Shown: positions 8,443 through 17,056 of the stretch, one piece after another
Layout of the letters: the number at the start of each line of letters is the position of its first letter
How positions within the stretch are numbered: position 1 is the first letter of the stretch
Origin: an uncultured Oscillospiraceae bacterium
Lineage (GTDB): Bacteria > Bacillota > Clostridia > Oscillospirales > Oscillospiraceae
NCBI GenBank assembly: GCA_944385545.1
Contig: CALWXQ010000001.1
Coordinates: 1 to 48,696, forward strand
Direction: 5' to 3'
Length of the DNA: 48,696 nucleotides
Translations under genes and position numbers: made by a program
The notes under the pieces: model-generated
What the model saw: only the letters and a program-made list of their open reading frames with translations
Databases searched by the model: none
What the model was told of the DNA's origin: nothing

Positions 8443-11400
8443 ATGAAGAAGAGAATCCTGTCTATGCTATTGGCTGTGATGCTGCTGATCAGCCTGGTGC
8501 CTGTCACCCAAATCACAGCGTCAGCCGCTTCCAGATCCATAAGTGAAGGTGGTATCACCATTCTGAAGCAGTGGCATCAGTATACCTCCAACTGTTCCGT
8601 GGCCTACAGCGGCATCGCTTACCATGGATATGGCACCCGCTGTTCCGAATTGGGAAATCACAGCAGCCATACGATCTCCGAGAAAAAGGCAGACTTGGAG
8701 CTGCGTACTGCGCTGGAGGACATTGACAAGGCTGTCAACAGCTTTGCCAGCAAGAAGGGGCTGTCCCTGAGCCAGAGCCAGCATGACGCGCTGGTTCTGT
8801 TCAGCTACCAGAATGGTACCGCCTGGACCACCGGTACCGGTGATTTCCAGACGGCCATTGCCAGCGGCTACACCGGCAGCAAGTTCCTTCAGGCTATTTG
8901 TGCCTGGAGCTCTACGGACAATAACGACCGCCGGATGGTGGAAGCCAATATGTACCTGAACGGTGTATATTCCTCCACCAAGCCTTCCCGGTATATTGCT
9001 GTCACCCTGGAAGCCAACGGCGGCATAATAAGCGGCTCTGCAACCCGGTACTATGACCTCAATGAGAGCAAGTCCATTGGTGTCACCCCCACCCGCAGCG
9101 GCTATCGCTTCCGGGGTTGGACCTACAATGATAAGTATGTTACCTCCTTGTCCTCTGAGATGAATGGGAAGACCCTGACAGCGCAGTGGCAGCACGGCGA
9201 CGCCCCAAGCCCCGCCAGCTACACCATTTCTTCTTCCGATGTGGCCGTGTGGCAGCTGTATCCCGCGCCCAACAATACCAACACCGAAGGCAAGGGCGAC
9301 ATCTCTACATATTTTGGTACAAACAAGACCGCCACGGTCCAGAAGGAGTATGTGGATAAAGACGGCGTCCGCTGGGTCATGCTGGGCAGCGGCACCGGTT
9401 GGGAAGACTGGGTGAAGCTGAAGACCAAGGTAGACGGAAGCACCGTCAGCACCGGCAGCCAGAGCAGAGGTGTTTGGGTACGGGTCACAAATGGTTATGT
9501 CAACTATCGCGCGGAACCCAACATTTACAGCAAGAAGCTTGGCAAGTTCAGCCAGGGCGATAAGCTCTATATCACCGAAACCAAGCAGCACGGCGGCTAC
9601 CTTTGGGGCAAGGCCTCCGACGGCAGTGTCAGCGCCCCCTACGCCTGCTGGCTGGCGCTGATGTACACCGACTACGGCACGGCCAAGGATGAGTCCGCGT
9701 CCGACTCCGGCAGCAGCGGATCCACCGAAGTTATCGGTAAGGCGGTTATCACCGCAAGCAGCTATGTGAACCTGCGCAGCGACGCCGGCACCCACAACCA
9801 GATCGTCGGTTCTCTGCCCAAGGACGCTGAGGTGGACGTATACGAGACCAAGTACGTCAACGGCATTCGCTGGGCGCGGTGCAGCGGCGGCTGGTTCAGC
9901 GAGCGCTATGCCAGGATCACCGGCGTGTCCTCCGCCAACGACAACAAGGATACCGGCCTGACCGCCTATGCCTTTACCGGCACTTGGATGGACGGCGGCA
10001 AGGTATATAACAGCGCCGACACCACTTCCGGCGAGGTAGAGAATGCCTATAAGGCCGGCGACAGCGTTACATTCACCAATGCGAAGACTGTTGGAAGCGA
10101 CGTCTGGGCCAAGACCGGAAAGGGCTGGGTCAAGATCGGCAGCTATGATGCCGCCAGCGACATTTACTACAAATCCAGCAGCGTCACCTTGAATGCGGCC
10201 AAGTATCGGGTCATTACTGACAGCCTCACGGTCCGTCAGAAGCCTTCCGTGAGCAGCGCCCGTGTGGATACCCTGGCCAAGGGTGTTGAGATTGATGTGA
10301 CCAACCTGTACCCCGTGGGTGAGACCATCTGGGGCTATGCCGACAAGATTGGCGAGAAAGACGGCAAGACCTACGGCGGCTGGGTGAATCTGGACAGCAG
10401 ATATGTCTCCCGCAACGGCGCGCCTGTTCTGGATAACGGCACGAATTCTTCTGGCGGCAACAAGCGGATCGCTACGGTGATTAACACCGACAGCGTTAAT
10501 GTGCGCAGCAAGCCCAGCATCTACGGGACTAAGGTCGGCAGTCTGCGCCGGGGTACGGAAGCCGTGGTCCTTGTGGATTATGAAGGCTGGTACAAGCTGG
10601 ATATCGATGTTGACAACAACTCCGATACCGAAAGCTGGGTGTCCGGCAACTACCTGTCCTTGCGCACCGGAACGCTCTCCGATAGCGGCAGCAGTTCCGC
10701 CACCACGAAGACCGGTACCGGCATCATTGCCAATACCTATTCCGGTGTCAATATCCGTAGCAAGCCCGGTACCGGCAATGCTTTACTGGGCAAGATCCTC
10801 ACCGGCACCCAGGTAGAGATTCTGGAGGTCACCACCTACGGCGCTTCCGAATGGGGCCGTGTGGAGCAGGGCTGGATCTGCATGGATTACGTGACCATGA
10901 TCTCCTACGATGATATTCCCGGCGGAAGCGGGAGCGGCAGCGGCAGCAGTAGCGGCGGCTCCAGCACCACCTCCGAAGTGGCCATCTACACCGGCTATGC
11001 CAATCAGGAGGTTTGGATCCGCAAGGAAACTTCCTTGTCTGCGGATACGGTCAGAGTTCTGAGCGCCAATGATCCGGTCACCGTCCATGAGATCCTGACG
11101 GTTACTGAGGAAATCAAGAGTGAGGAGAATGACGACGGCTCCACCACCACCACAGAGCAGACCGGTTACTGGGCACGGGTCAACGACGGCTATATCTACG
11201 ATCCCGGCAACAGACTGAATCTGGATCCTCTGGATGAGAAGGTCTATACTGTCACCGGTTCCGAAAAGCTCAATGCCCGCACCACTGCCGGCGGCAGTGA
11301 GTATGCCGGATTCGAGCTGCGCAAGGGCGATCAGGTTACCGTCACTGAGCTGCAGATCGTGGCCGGCAACGTCTGGGGCAAGCTGGAGAAGCTGGATGGA

Positions 11401-11976
11401 GAAGTGCTGGACGAAGTAGGCTGGGTCTCCCTGGCCAGCCTGACGCCCGGAGCCATCACCGACGACGAGAACAACAATAACAACAATAGCAATAATAACA
11501 ACAACAGCAACAACAGCAGCAACAACAGCAATAGCGGCAACACCAACACCGGCAGCAGCTTCGTCACCGGCTCCACCGGCAACACCGGTTCCGGCAGTCA
11601 GTATACCGGTAAGGTCATCCACACCGATTCTCTGAGAGTTCGGGCGACGCCGTCCCTGAACGCCAAGGAGACCACGACGCTGGAGGGCAATGACGCCTTG
11701 GTTGTCTACGAAACCAGAATTTCCGAAGGCAGAGCCTGGGGCAGGTGTGACGCCGGCTGGGTCTACCTGTACTATGTGGATCTGACTCCCAGTGGCGGCA
11801 CCGCTATGGACGCCAGAGTGGTGTACAATGACAACACCATGATCTACTCTGACAAGGACGGCACCACTGCTGTAGGCACCTACGCGAAGATGGCGGTTAT
11901 CAACATCTACGAGGTGGTGGGCAAGATGGCTCGTACCGATCTGGGCTGGGTCAGCACCGACAACCTGCTGAGTTGA
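8443..11976 (+). CDS. secreted multi-SH3 protein with degenerate GH24 lysozyme-like head
   Basis: 1177 residues. A signal peptide (residues 1-30, ending ITASAAS) leads to a lysozyme-like domain (about 32-185, with HGYGTRC and SQHDALVLFSYQNG). Where phage-type lysozymes have the catalytic Glu (FEGF), this protein has WHQY, and the usual Asp and Thr positions also look replaced, so the domain may only bind wall material. Next is one Listeria-Bacteroides repeat (about 190-250, RSGYRFRGWTYND) and about eleven SH3b-like units, each closing with WGR/WARC/GWV motifs, that probably bind peptidoglycan. An Asn/Ser linker lies near residues 1008-1035. The ATG at 8443 has AAAAGGAG at 8426-8433; a GTG two codons earlier is less well spaced. 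It is a single-gene unit. Confidence 0.85.
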   Translation: MKKRILSMLLAVMLLISLVPVTQITASAASRSISEGGITILKQWHQYTSNCSVAYSGIAYHGYGTRCSELGNHSSHTISEKKADLELRTALEDIDKAVNSFASKKGLSLSQSQHDALVLFSYQNGTAWTTGTGDFQTAIASGYTGSKFLQAICAWSSTDNNDRRMVEANMYLNGVYSSTKPSRYIAVTLEANGGIISGSATRYYDLNESKSIGVTPTRSGYRFRGWTYNDKYVTSLSSEMNGKTLTAQWQHGDAPSPASYTISSSDVAVWQLYPAPNNTNTEGKGDISTYFGTNKTATVQKEYVDKDGVRWVMLGSGTGWEDWVKLKTKVDGSTVSTGSQSRGVWVRVTNGYVNYRAEPNIYSKKLGKFSQGDKLYITETKQHGGYLWGKASDGSVSAPYACWLALMYTDYGTAKDESASDSGSSGSTEVIGKAVITASSYVNLRSDAGTHNQIVGSLPKDAEVDVYETKYVNGIRWARCSGGWFSERYARITGVSSANDNKDTGLTAYAFTGTWMDGGKVYNSADTTSGEVENAYKAGDSVTFTNAKTVGSDVWAKTGKGWVKIGSYDAASDIYYKSSSVTLNAAKYRVITDSLTVRQKPSVSSARVDTLAKGVEIDVTNLYPVGETIWGYADKIGEKDGKTYGGWVNLDSRYVSRNGAPVLDNGTNSSGGNKRIATVINTDSVNVRSKPSIYGTKVGSLRRGTEAVVLVDYEGWYKLDIDVDNNSDTESWVSGNYLSLRTGTLSDSGSSSATTKTGTGIIANTYSGVNIRSKPGTGNALLGKILTGTQVEILEVTTYGASEWGRVEQGWICMDYVTMISYDDIPGGSGSGSGSSSGGSSTTSEVAIYTGYANQEVWIRKETSLSADTVRVLSANDPVTVHEILTVTEEIKSEENDDGSTTTTEQTGYWARVNDGYIYDPGNRLNLDPLDEKVYTVTGSEKLNARTTAGGSEYAGFELRKGDQVTVTELQIVAGNVWGKLEKLDGEVLDEVGWVSLASLTPGAITDDENNNNNNSNNNNNSNNSSNNSNSGNTNTGSSFVTGSTGNTGSGSQYTGKVIHTDSLRVRATPSLNAKETTTLEGNDALVVYETRISEGRAWGRCDAGWVYLYYVDLTPSGGTAMDARVVYNDNTMIYSDKDGTTAVGTYAKMAVINIYEVVGKMARTDLGWVSTDNLLS
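11464..11545 (+). repeat. Asn/Ser-coding low-complexity tract
   Basis: Runs of AAC, AAT and AGC codons encode an Asn-rich linker between two SH3 units of the secreted protein. Codon choice is mixed, so it is not a simple perfect microsatellite, but it may vary in length by slippage. Confidence 0.8.
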
Positions 11977-11987
11977 TTCCCACATTG

Positions 11988-12019
11988 AAAAAACCCTGCG
12001 GGCCACCGCAGGGTTTTTT
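11988..12019 (+). terminator. terminator after the SH3-repeat gene
   Basis: A perfect 14-bp stem AAAAAACCCTGCGG (11988-12001) / CCGCAGGGTTTTTT (12006-12019) with a 4-base loop and a T6 tail in the stem. Confidence 0.92.
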
Positions 12020-12053
12020 CGGGGAAAGAGGGAAAGAAGGTCCCTTGTTTTTC

Positions 12054-12082
12054 TTGTCAGAAGGACGGGGATGTGGTACAAT
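12054..12082 (+). promoter_or_regulatory. promoter of thyA-folA
   Basis: TTGTCA at 12054-12059, a 17-base spacer, TACAAT at 12077-12082. Confidence 0.7.
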
Positions 12083-12108
12083 GGGGAAAAACAATAGGAG
12101 GTCTGACC

Positions 12109-12939
12109 ATGAGCAGAGCGGATGATATCTATCGGGCCACATGCCTGGATATTCTGAACAACGGATTTTCTGACGAGGGGATGGAGGTTCGTCCCCGGTG
12201 GGCGGACGGCACTCCGGCCCACACCATCAAGAAGTTTGGCGTGGTGAACCGATATGACCTGGCGGAGGAATTCCCCATTATGACCCTGCGCCGCACCTAC
12301 TGGAAAAGCGCTGTGGATGAACTGCTGTGGATCTGGCAGAAAAAGTCCAACCGAATTTGCGATTTGGGCAGCCACGTCTGGGATCAGTGGGCAGGGGAGG
12401 ACGGTACCATTGGGAAGGCCTACGGCTATCAACTGGGGGTGAAGCACTGGTACAAAGAGGGAATGTTTGACCAGGTGGATCGGGTTCTTTACGACCTGAA
12501 GCATAATCCGGCCTCCCGCCGGATCCTGACGAGTCTGTACAATTTTGAGGATCTTCATCAGATGAACCTGTATCCCTGCGCCTACTCCATGACCTTCAAT
12601 GTCACGGGCAACAAGCTCAACGCCATTTTGAACCAGCGCAGCCAGGACATGCTCACCGCCAACAACTGGAACGTGGTGCAGTATGCGGTTCTGACCCATA
12701 TGATGGCGCAGGTGTCCGGCCTGGAGCCGGGGGAATTTGTCCATGTGATTGCCGACTGCCATATTTACGACCGGCACATCCCCGCGGTGAAGGCGATGCT
12801 GGAGCGGGAAGGATATCCGGCGCCCGTCTTCTCCATGGATAAGAGCGTCACCGATTTTTATGCCTTCACCAAGGACAGCTTCCACATGGAGGGGTATCAA
12901 TTCCACCCCTTTGACTTTGAAATCCCGGTGGCGATTTGA
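12109..12939 (+). CDS. thyA: thymidylate synthase
   Basis: ThyA makes dTMP from dUMP with methylene-tetrahydrofolate. The 276-residue protein resembles the Bacillus ThyA (phi3T-like) type rather than the E. coli type. Seen: DGTPAHTIKKFG, ELLWIWQKKSN, SHVWDQW, AYGYQLG, the Arg pair in NPASRRIL, the catalytic Cys in LYPCAYS (usually LPPCH), QRSQDM, HMMAQVSGLEPGEF and DCHIYDRHI. The start at 12109 has AGGAGG at 12097-12102. It is followed 9 bases later by folA, which recycles the dihydrofolate this reaction produces. Confidence 0.95.
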   Translation: MSRADDIYRATCLDILNNGFSDEGMEVRPRWADGTPAHTIKKFGVVNRYDLAEEFPIMTLRRTYWKSAVDELLWIWQKKSNRICDLGSHVWDQWAGEDGTIGKAYGYQLGVKHWYKEGMFDQVDRVLYDLKHNPASRRILTSLYNFEDLHQMNLYPCAYSMTFNVTGNKLNAILNQRSQDMLTANNWNVVQYAVLTHMMAQVSGLEPGEFVHVIADCHIYDRHIPAVKAMLEREGYPAPVFSMDKSVTDFYAFTKDSFHMEGYQFHPFDFEIPVAI

Positions 12940-12948
12940 GGTGAGGCC

Positions 12949-13437
12949 GTGGATCTGATCGTAGCTGTATATGATGACTGGGGCATTGGACGCGACGGCA
13001 CCCAGCCCATTGCCCTGTCCGCGGATCGGAAATTCTTCCGGGAGACCACCCGGGGGGCGATGGTCATTGCGGGACGGCGTACCGTGGTGGACTTTTCCGG
13101 GAAAAAGCCCCTGCCGGGGCGGGAGAATGTGCTGCTGACCCGAGGGAGGGGAGACTATCCCGGATTCACCGTCTGCACCGATCCCCGGGAGGCGGCGGCG
13201 ATGGCCCAAACTGCCGGGCGGGCATTTGTGATCGGCGGCGGCAGTATCTACCGGCAGATGCTTCCCTACTGCAGCAGAGCCTATGTTACCAAGGTGCACG
13301 CAACGCCGGAGTCCGACACCTTCTTTCCGAATCTGGATGAAGATCCCCACTGGGACGGAGGGGAGCTGCTTCGATCCGGGGAGGAGGATGGCATCCGGTA
13401 TGAAATGCTCCTCTACCGCAGAAAGGAAAACCGTTAA
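12949..13437 (+). CDS. folA: dihydrofolate reductase
   Basis: Reduces dihydrofolate to tetrahydrofolate with NADPH, closing the cycle opened by ThyA. At 162 residues it has the usual length. Seen: the N-terminal LIVAVYDDWGIGRDG loop, the LSADRKFFRETT helix in which Asp is the substrate-binding acid, GAMVIAGRRT, the VIGGGSIYRQMLP motif and the terminal TFFPNLD. The GTG start at 12949 has GAGGTGAG just upstream, overlapping the thyA stop. Co-transcribed with thyA; a strong terminator follows. Confidence 0.93.
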   Translation: MDLIVAVYDDWGIGRDGTQPIALSADRKFFRETTRGAMVIAGRRTVVDFSGKKPLPGRENVLLTRGRGDYPGFTVCTDPREAAAMAQTAGRAFVIGGGSIYRQMLPYCSRAYVTKVHATPESDTFFPNLDEDPHWDGGELLRSGEEDGIRYEMLLYRRKENR

Positions 13438-13456
13438 AATCCAATGGATCCGCGCG

Positions 13457-13489
13457 TTTGCGCCCCCAGGCACAGCCTGGGGGCGCAAA
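13457..13489 (+). terminator. terminator after folA
   Basis: A 14-bp stem TTTGCGCCCCCAGG / CCTGGGGGCGCAAA (13457-13470, 13476-13489), followed by an AT-rich stretch ending in TTTT. Confidence 0.75.
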
Positions 13490-13503
13490 ATTGATTTTCC
13501 AGG

Positions 13504-13540
13504 GAAAAATCGCCGGGACGGCAGCTGCCGTCCCGGCGAT
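13504..13540 (-). terminator. terminator of the minus-strand envelope operon
   Basis: A perfect 32-base palindrome at 13509-13540. On the minus strand it is followed by a T run (A at 13505-13509 on the plus strand). It lies 17 bases after the PAP2 stop and back-to-back with the folA terminator. Confidence 0.8.
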
Positions 13541-13556
13541 GCAGAGGTTTCCACAA

Positions 13557-14156
13557 TCAGGCTTGGTATTTCCCCTGGCGCGCGGGGGACACGGACAGGA
13601 GTTTTCCCGCCAGGGCGTTGCCGATGAAGGCAAACAAAATACCGGCAAATACGGAGAAGATCACATCAGTGGGATAGTGGACGTACAGGTACAGCCGGGA
13701 GAAGGCAATGAGCACTGCCAGGATCATGGCGGGGACTCCCAGCCCCTTGTGGTTCTTCAGCAGCACCGTAGCCGCCTCAAAGGAGGCGATGGTGTGGCCT
13801 GAGGGGAAGGAGAAGGACGTCTCCCGGTCAATGAGCAGATCGATGGTCACTTTGAAGTGCTCCCACTGAAAGTCGTAGGGGCGCATCCGCCCCACCAAGG
13901 GCTTTAAGGTGACGTTGCACACCAGAAGGCCTAGGCCCATGGCAAGAAGCATGCCCAGACCTGCCCGCCGGGTCTTGGAGAAGAACAGCAGCAGCACGGC
14001 CAGACAGATCCAGAACACACCGCCGTCACCGAACAGGGTGATGATGGGCATGAGGAAATCCAGAACCTCGCAAGCCAGGTTTTCTTGGATCCAGTCCAGA
14101 ATGGGCAGATCGAAGGAAACAGCCAGTTGCTCCAGGAATGCGGTGAATGCGCTCAC
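13557..14156 (-). CDS. PAP2-family membrane lipid phosphatase
   Basis: 199 residues with about five membrane spans and the three PAP2 motifs: KPLVGRMRP, PSGHT, and SRLYLYVHYPTDV with the catalytic His. Such enzymes dephosphorylate undecaprenyl pyrophosphate or phosphatidylglycerophosphate at the outer face of the membrane. It is the last gene of a four-gene minus-strand operon with a polyprenyl-type glycosyltransferase and a phosphodiester glycosidase, so recycling of a lipid carrier for surface glycans is the most likely job (inference). Only 3 bases separate it from the upstream gene, so they are translationally coupled. Confidence 0.88.
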   Translation of the reverse strand: MSAFTAFLEQLAVSFDLPILDWIQENLACEVLDFLMPIITLFGDGGVFWICLAVLLLFFSKTRRAGLGMLLAMGLGLLVCNVTLKPLVGRMRPYDFQWEHFKVTIDLLIDRETSFSFPSGHTIASFEAATVLLKNHKGLGVPAMILAVLIAFSRLYLYVHYPTDVIFSVFAGILFAFIGNALAGKLLSVSPARQGKYQA

Positions 14157-14159
14157 GTG

Positions 14160-15884
14160 TTACGCGCCTCCTTCTGTAGCAGAGGTGGTGTCGCCGGTGG
14201 CTGAGGGATCGGTTTCGGCGATGACGTCGGATATCGTGTCGGCGTCCTCGAACAGGGCGTACAGGGTCATAGGCTCCAGGGTGGTGCCTTCTGGGATGGT
14301 CACCTTGCCGTTTTCGTCAGGCTGGAAGACCAACTCCAGAATGGGGTTGCCGTTTTCGTCCTCGGCCCGCCGGACCCAGCCGGAGAAGACCTTCCCTTCC
14401 TCCACGGCGGAGGTGACGGGGGTAATGATTTCTTCCGCGTCGGTGTAGAAGAACTCGCTGAGCAGCTGGGTCTGCCCCTGCATGAAGGTCAGGCGAACCT
14501 TTCCCACAGGCTGGGTAATGTCCGTGTTGGTGGCGTTGAAGCACAGCCACTTGCCGCTGTCGTTCTTGCGGAAGAACATGGACTGGGTAAAGGAGTAGTC
14601 CTTGATGGAGTCGTTGATTCGGGTGACCCGGACGGTCAGGGAGCTGCGCACAGAGAACAGATCGTCGCTATAGCGGGTGAAGTCCGTGATTTGCATATCA
14701 ATGAACTCGTAGCCGTTGTTGTTCTGCATCAGCACTTCCTTGGTATTGAGGATATTAGAATAGGCTTCCCCTTCCGTGTCATAGTATTCATGGAGCCGCT
14801 GGCGGCTGGAATAGTTGATCTCCGCGATCATCCACAGGCAGAAGCCCTCGGAGGCGCCCTTCACAGCCGCTTCCTCCTCCGCGGTGATGGGGCTGAAGGT
14901 GGAAGACGCCTCGGTGAAGGTTCGGGTGGCTTCGTCATAGGTCACATCCATGGGATTGCCCTCCGGGTCAAAGATGGTAACCTCGGGCTTTGTAAACAGA
15001 TCGGTGATCTCCTGGGTGCACAGGCTGATGCCCACCGTGCCTTCGGGCAGATATTCCTCGGCCTTGGTGGTGGCGATTTGAATGGTATGGGAATCGTCCA
15101 GGGCGACGCCGTTGACCATGGCGGTGTGCCCGTTGGTCTTGACAATCCGGTAGCTGTTCTCCCGGTCAAAGAAGACCTCTACAGAGCCAAGCTGCCAGTT
15201 TGGGATCTCGCCCAGATCCTCCAGGGAGTCGGTGCTAACCTTGTTCTGATCCACCAGGGTGAAGGTGGCGACGGTTTCGCTGCCCATACGGACTTCGTAC
15301 TTTTTATCGCCGGACAGACCGGCGGAGGTTTCCAGATAGGTCAGGGAAGCGGCGTCTACGTGGCTGTCCATGTAGGCCACAAACTGGGTCTTCCCTTCAT
15401 AGGGGGTATCCTCAACGCCGGAAAGATCATACAGTTCATCCCAATCGGGATTGGCGAACAGCTGCTCGAAGATCTCCTCGGCTTTTAACGTGGGCTGAGC
15501 GGCCTCATAATCGATAAGCCAGTTGTTCAGCCAGATCAGACCCGCCAGTGTTCCCAGGGCGAATAACAGGATGAACAGGAAGTACAGGGTGTAGAAGATC
15601 ACGCCTCCCAAACGGTGGCCTTTGGCCTTGGCCTTCACCTGATGCGTCTTTGCCTGCTGGGCAGAGGGAGCGGGACGTTTGCCGGGGGCAGGCGTGGTCT
15701 GCGGCGCCGGTTTGGCGGCAGGACGGGGGGCGGCGGCAGTCTCCGGACGCGCCGGAGACTGGGGCGCAGGGCGCCGGCGCTGGGCGGACGCGTCTTCCTG
15801 GACACCGCGGCTTCTCTGCTCCAGCAGCTGCTGAACGTTTTGGGTATCCTGCTTATTCTTTTGGGAGAATTTGCCTTGATACAT
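14160..15884 (-). CDS. membrane-anchored extracytoplasmic protein of unknown function
   Basis: 574 residues. The N-terminal 90 residues are a disordered cytoplasmic tail rich in Pro, Ala, Arg and Gln. A single span at about 93-119 follows, then an extracytoplasmic part of about 450 residues. Near the C-terminus there is an InlB/Listeria-repeat-like stretch (EEGKVFSGW, then TLEPMTLYALFED) and a Thr/Ser/Ala-rich tail. No catalytic motif is visible. It may be a wall- or glycan-associated structural protein. Position between a glycosidase-like gene and a PAP2 phosphatase supports an envelope role. I do not recognise a named family for the central part. Confidence 0.75.
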   Translation of the reverse strand: MYQGKFSQKNKQDTQNVQQLLEQRSRGVQEDASAQRRRPAPQSPARPETAAAPRPAAKPAPQTTPAPGKRPAPSAQQAKTHQVKAKAKGHRLGGVIFYTLYFLFILLFALGTLAGLIWLNNWLIDYEAAQPTLKAEEIFEQLFANPDWDELYDLSGVEDTPYEGKTQFVAYMDSHVDAASLTYLETSAGLSGDKKYEVRMGSETVATFTLVDQNKVSTDSLEDLGEIPNWQLGSVEVFFDRENSYRIVKTNGHTAMVNGVALDDSHTIQIATTKAEEYLPEGTVGISLCTQEITDLFTKPEVTIFDPEGNPMDVTYDEATRTFTEASSTFSPITAEEEAAVKGASEGFCLWMIAEINYSSRQRLHEYYDTEGEAYSNILNTKEVLMQNNNGYEFIDMQITDFTRYSDDLFSVRSSLTVRVTRINDSIKDYSFTQSMFFRKNDSGKWLCFNATNTDITQPVGKVRLTFMQGQTQLLSEFFYTDAEEIITPVTSAVEEGKVFSGWVRRAEDENGNPILELVFQPDENGKVTIPEGTTLEPMTLYALFEDADTISDVIAETDPSATGDTTSATEGGA

Positions 15885-15897
15885 ACGTTTCCCTCCC

Positions 15898-17043
15898 TTA
15901 TTCAGCAGGCCGGACCATCCAGAAGGTCGGCATACGTCTCGGCTCGGATTGGAGCAGAGAGTAGGTGTTGATCATCTGCACCTGACCGGCTTCCCCATAT
16001 CTGCCGTAGGTATCCCGGTACATCATCACGGTGGAGGATCCGCCGTCCATATTGCAGGCGTTGACAGCCTCATATTCCACCATAATGTTGATCAAATCGG
16101 CATAGGTGCCGCCCATGGAGCCGGGCTGGCGTCCGTCGATGCACACAAAGAGCACAGCGCCGTCGGCCCGCTGCCCGATGGCGGTACGGGGATTGTAGCC
16201 GGAATTGTCGTTGTAGGCGCTGGCATTCTGCTCACCGTTGATGATCAGGGCGGGGCCGAAGCAGCAGCCGTCCCGGATGTCCAGCTCCTCGGCCTGGGCC
16301 TTGGTCAGGTTGGTTCCCGATACCACAAGGACGTTGTCGCTGTTGAATCCGGCGAAGCCCTCCAGACCCGGCTGCTTGCCGCTGGTCCAGAGACATTCGC
16401 CCCCGGACATCACCAGGCCCAGAGGCTTGCTGCCCACGTAGGAGTTGGTGGTGCCGTCATCCACAAAAGCGCCGGCGTTGATGGCGGCGATGGCGCCTTC
16501 GTCCTCAATGGCCTGGTTGATCCGCTTGCCAAGAGTGGAGCTGCTGAAGTCCTTGGAGGAGGTGGCCATGTAGACCTGCTCGGGGTTGCGGATAATCATT
16601 ACATAGGCGTTATAGGTGTCGCCTACCACCGTCTCAATGCGGATGCCGTCGGGGTAGTCGGCCCATTCGTCGGTGTCGGTGACAACGGCGGAGTCCTTCT
16701 GCACCACCACCAGGGAGGGATCGGACTGCTGGGAAGTCATTTCTACATCCACGCTGGTACGGATCTGGGCCACCGCCTCCTCGCCGATGAACAGGGAGGG
16801 CACCCACTTGGTGGCGCTGGCCTCGATGAGGGACATGGTCAGGACGTCTCTGGCGGCGGGGGAGGGACCGTTGAAGATCAGGTTCAGCACCAGGCACAGG
16901 GCGCCCACAGCCAGGATCACGATGGTGAACAGAACCAGGAAAAAGCGGCGGATAATCCTGCCCAGCAGGCCGCTTTTTTTCTTCTTGTTCTTTACCGGTT
17001 TTCCGGCTTCCGCGGGGGACGGGGGGATCTTGCTTTTGCTCAT
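15898..17043 (-). CDS. phosphodiester glycosidase (NAGPA-domain) family protein
   Basis: 381 residues: a basic N-terminus (PVKNKKKKSG), one membrane span at about 30-56, then an extracytoplasmic NAGPA domain (about 140-375). Seen: INAGAFVDDG, PLGLVMSGGE, NPRTAIGQRADGAVLFVCIDGRQ and NMDGGSSTVMMY, the family's conserved strands with the acidic DGG motif. The human relative removes GlcNAc from phosphodiesters; bacterial ones occur in exopolysaccharide and teichoic-acid loci. The gene lies 13 bases after the GT2-GtrA gene and 13 bases before the next, making one operon. Acting on a phosphodiester-linked surface sugar is an inference. Confidence 0.88.
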   Translation of the reverse strand: MSKSKIPPSPAEAGKPVKNKKKKSGLLGRIIRRFFLVLFTIVILAVGALCLVLNLIFNGPSPAARDVLTMSLIEASATKWVPSLFIGEEAVAQIRTSVDVEMTSQQSDPSLVVVQKDSAVVTDTDEWADYPDGIRIETVVGDTYNAYVMIIRNPEQVYMATSSKDFSSSTLGKRINQAIEDEGAIAAINAGAFVDDGTTNSYVGSKPLGLVMSGGECLWTSGKQPGLEGFAGFNSDNVLVVSGTNLTKAQAEELDIRDGCCFGPALIINGEQNASAYNDNSGYNPRTAIGQRADGAVLFVCIDGRQPGSMGGTYADLINIMVEYEAVNACNMDGGSSTVMMYRDTYGRYGEAGQVQMINTYSLLQSEPRRMPTFWMVRPAE

Positions 17044-17056
17044 ATCTTTCGACCTC

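Noticed and set aside
11464-11545. Assembly error at the Asn-rich tract
   Set aside because: Frame is kept, codons are mixed and such Asn/Ser linkers are common in secreted clostridial proteins.
10783-13554. A 923-codon minus frame across the SH3 gene, thyA and folA
   Set aside because: Antisense to three well-supported genes and crosses two terminators; composition-driven shadow.
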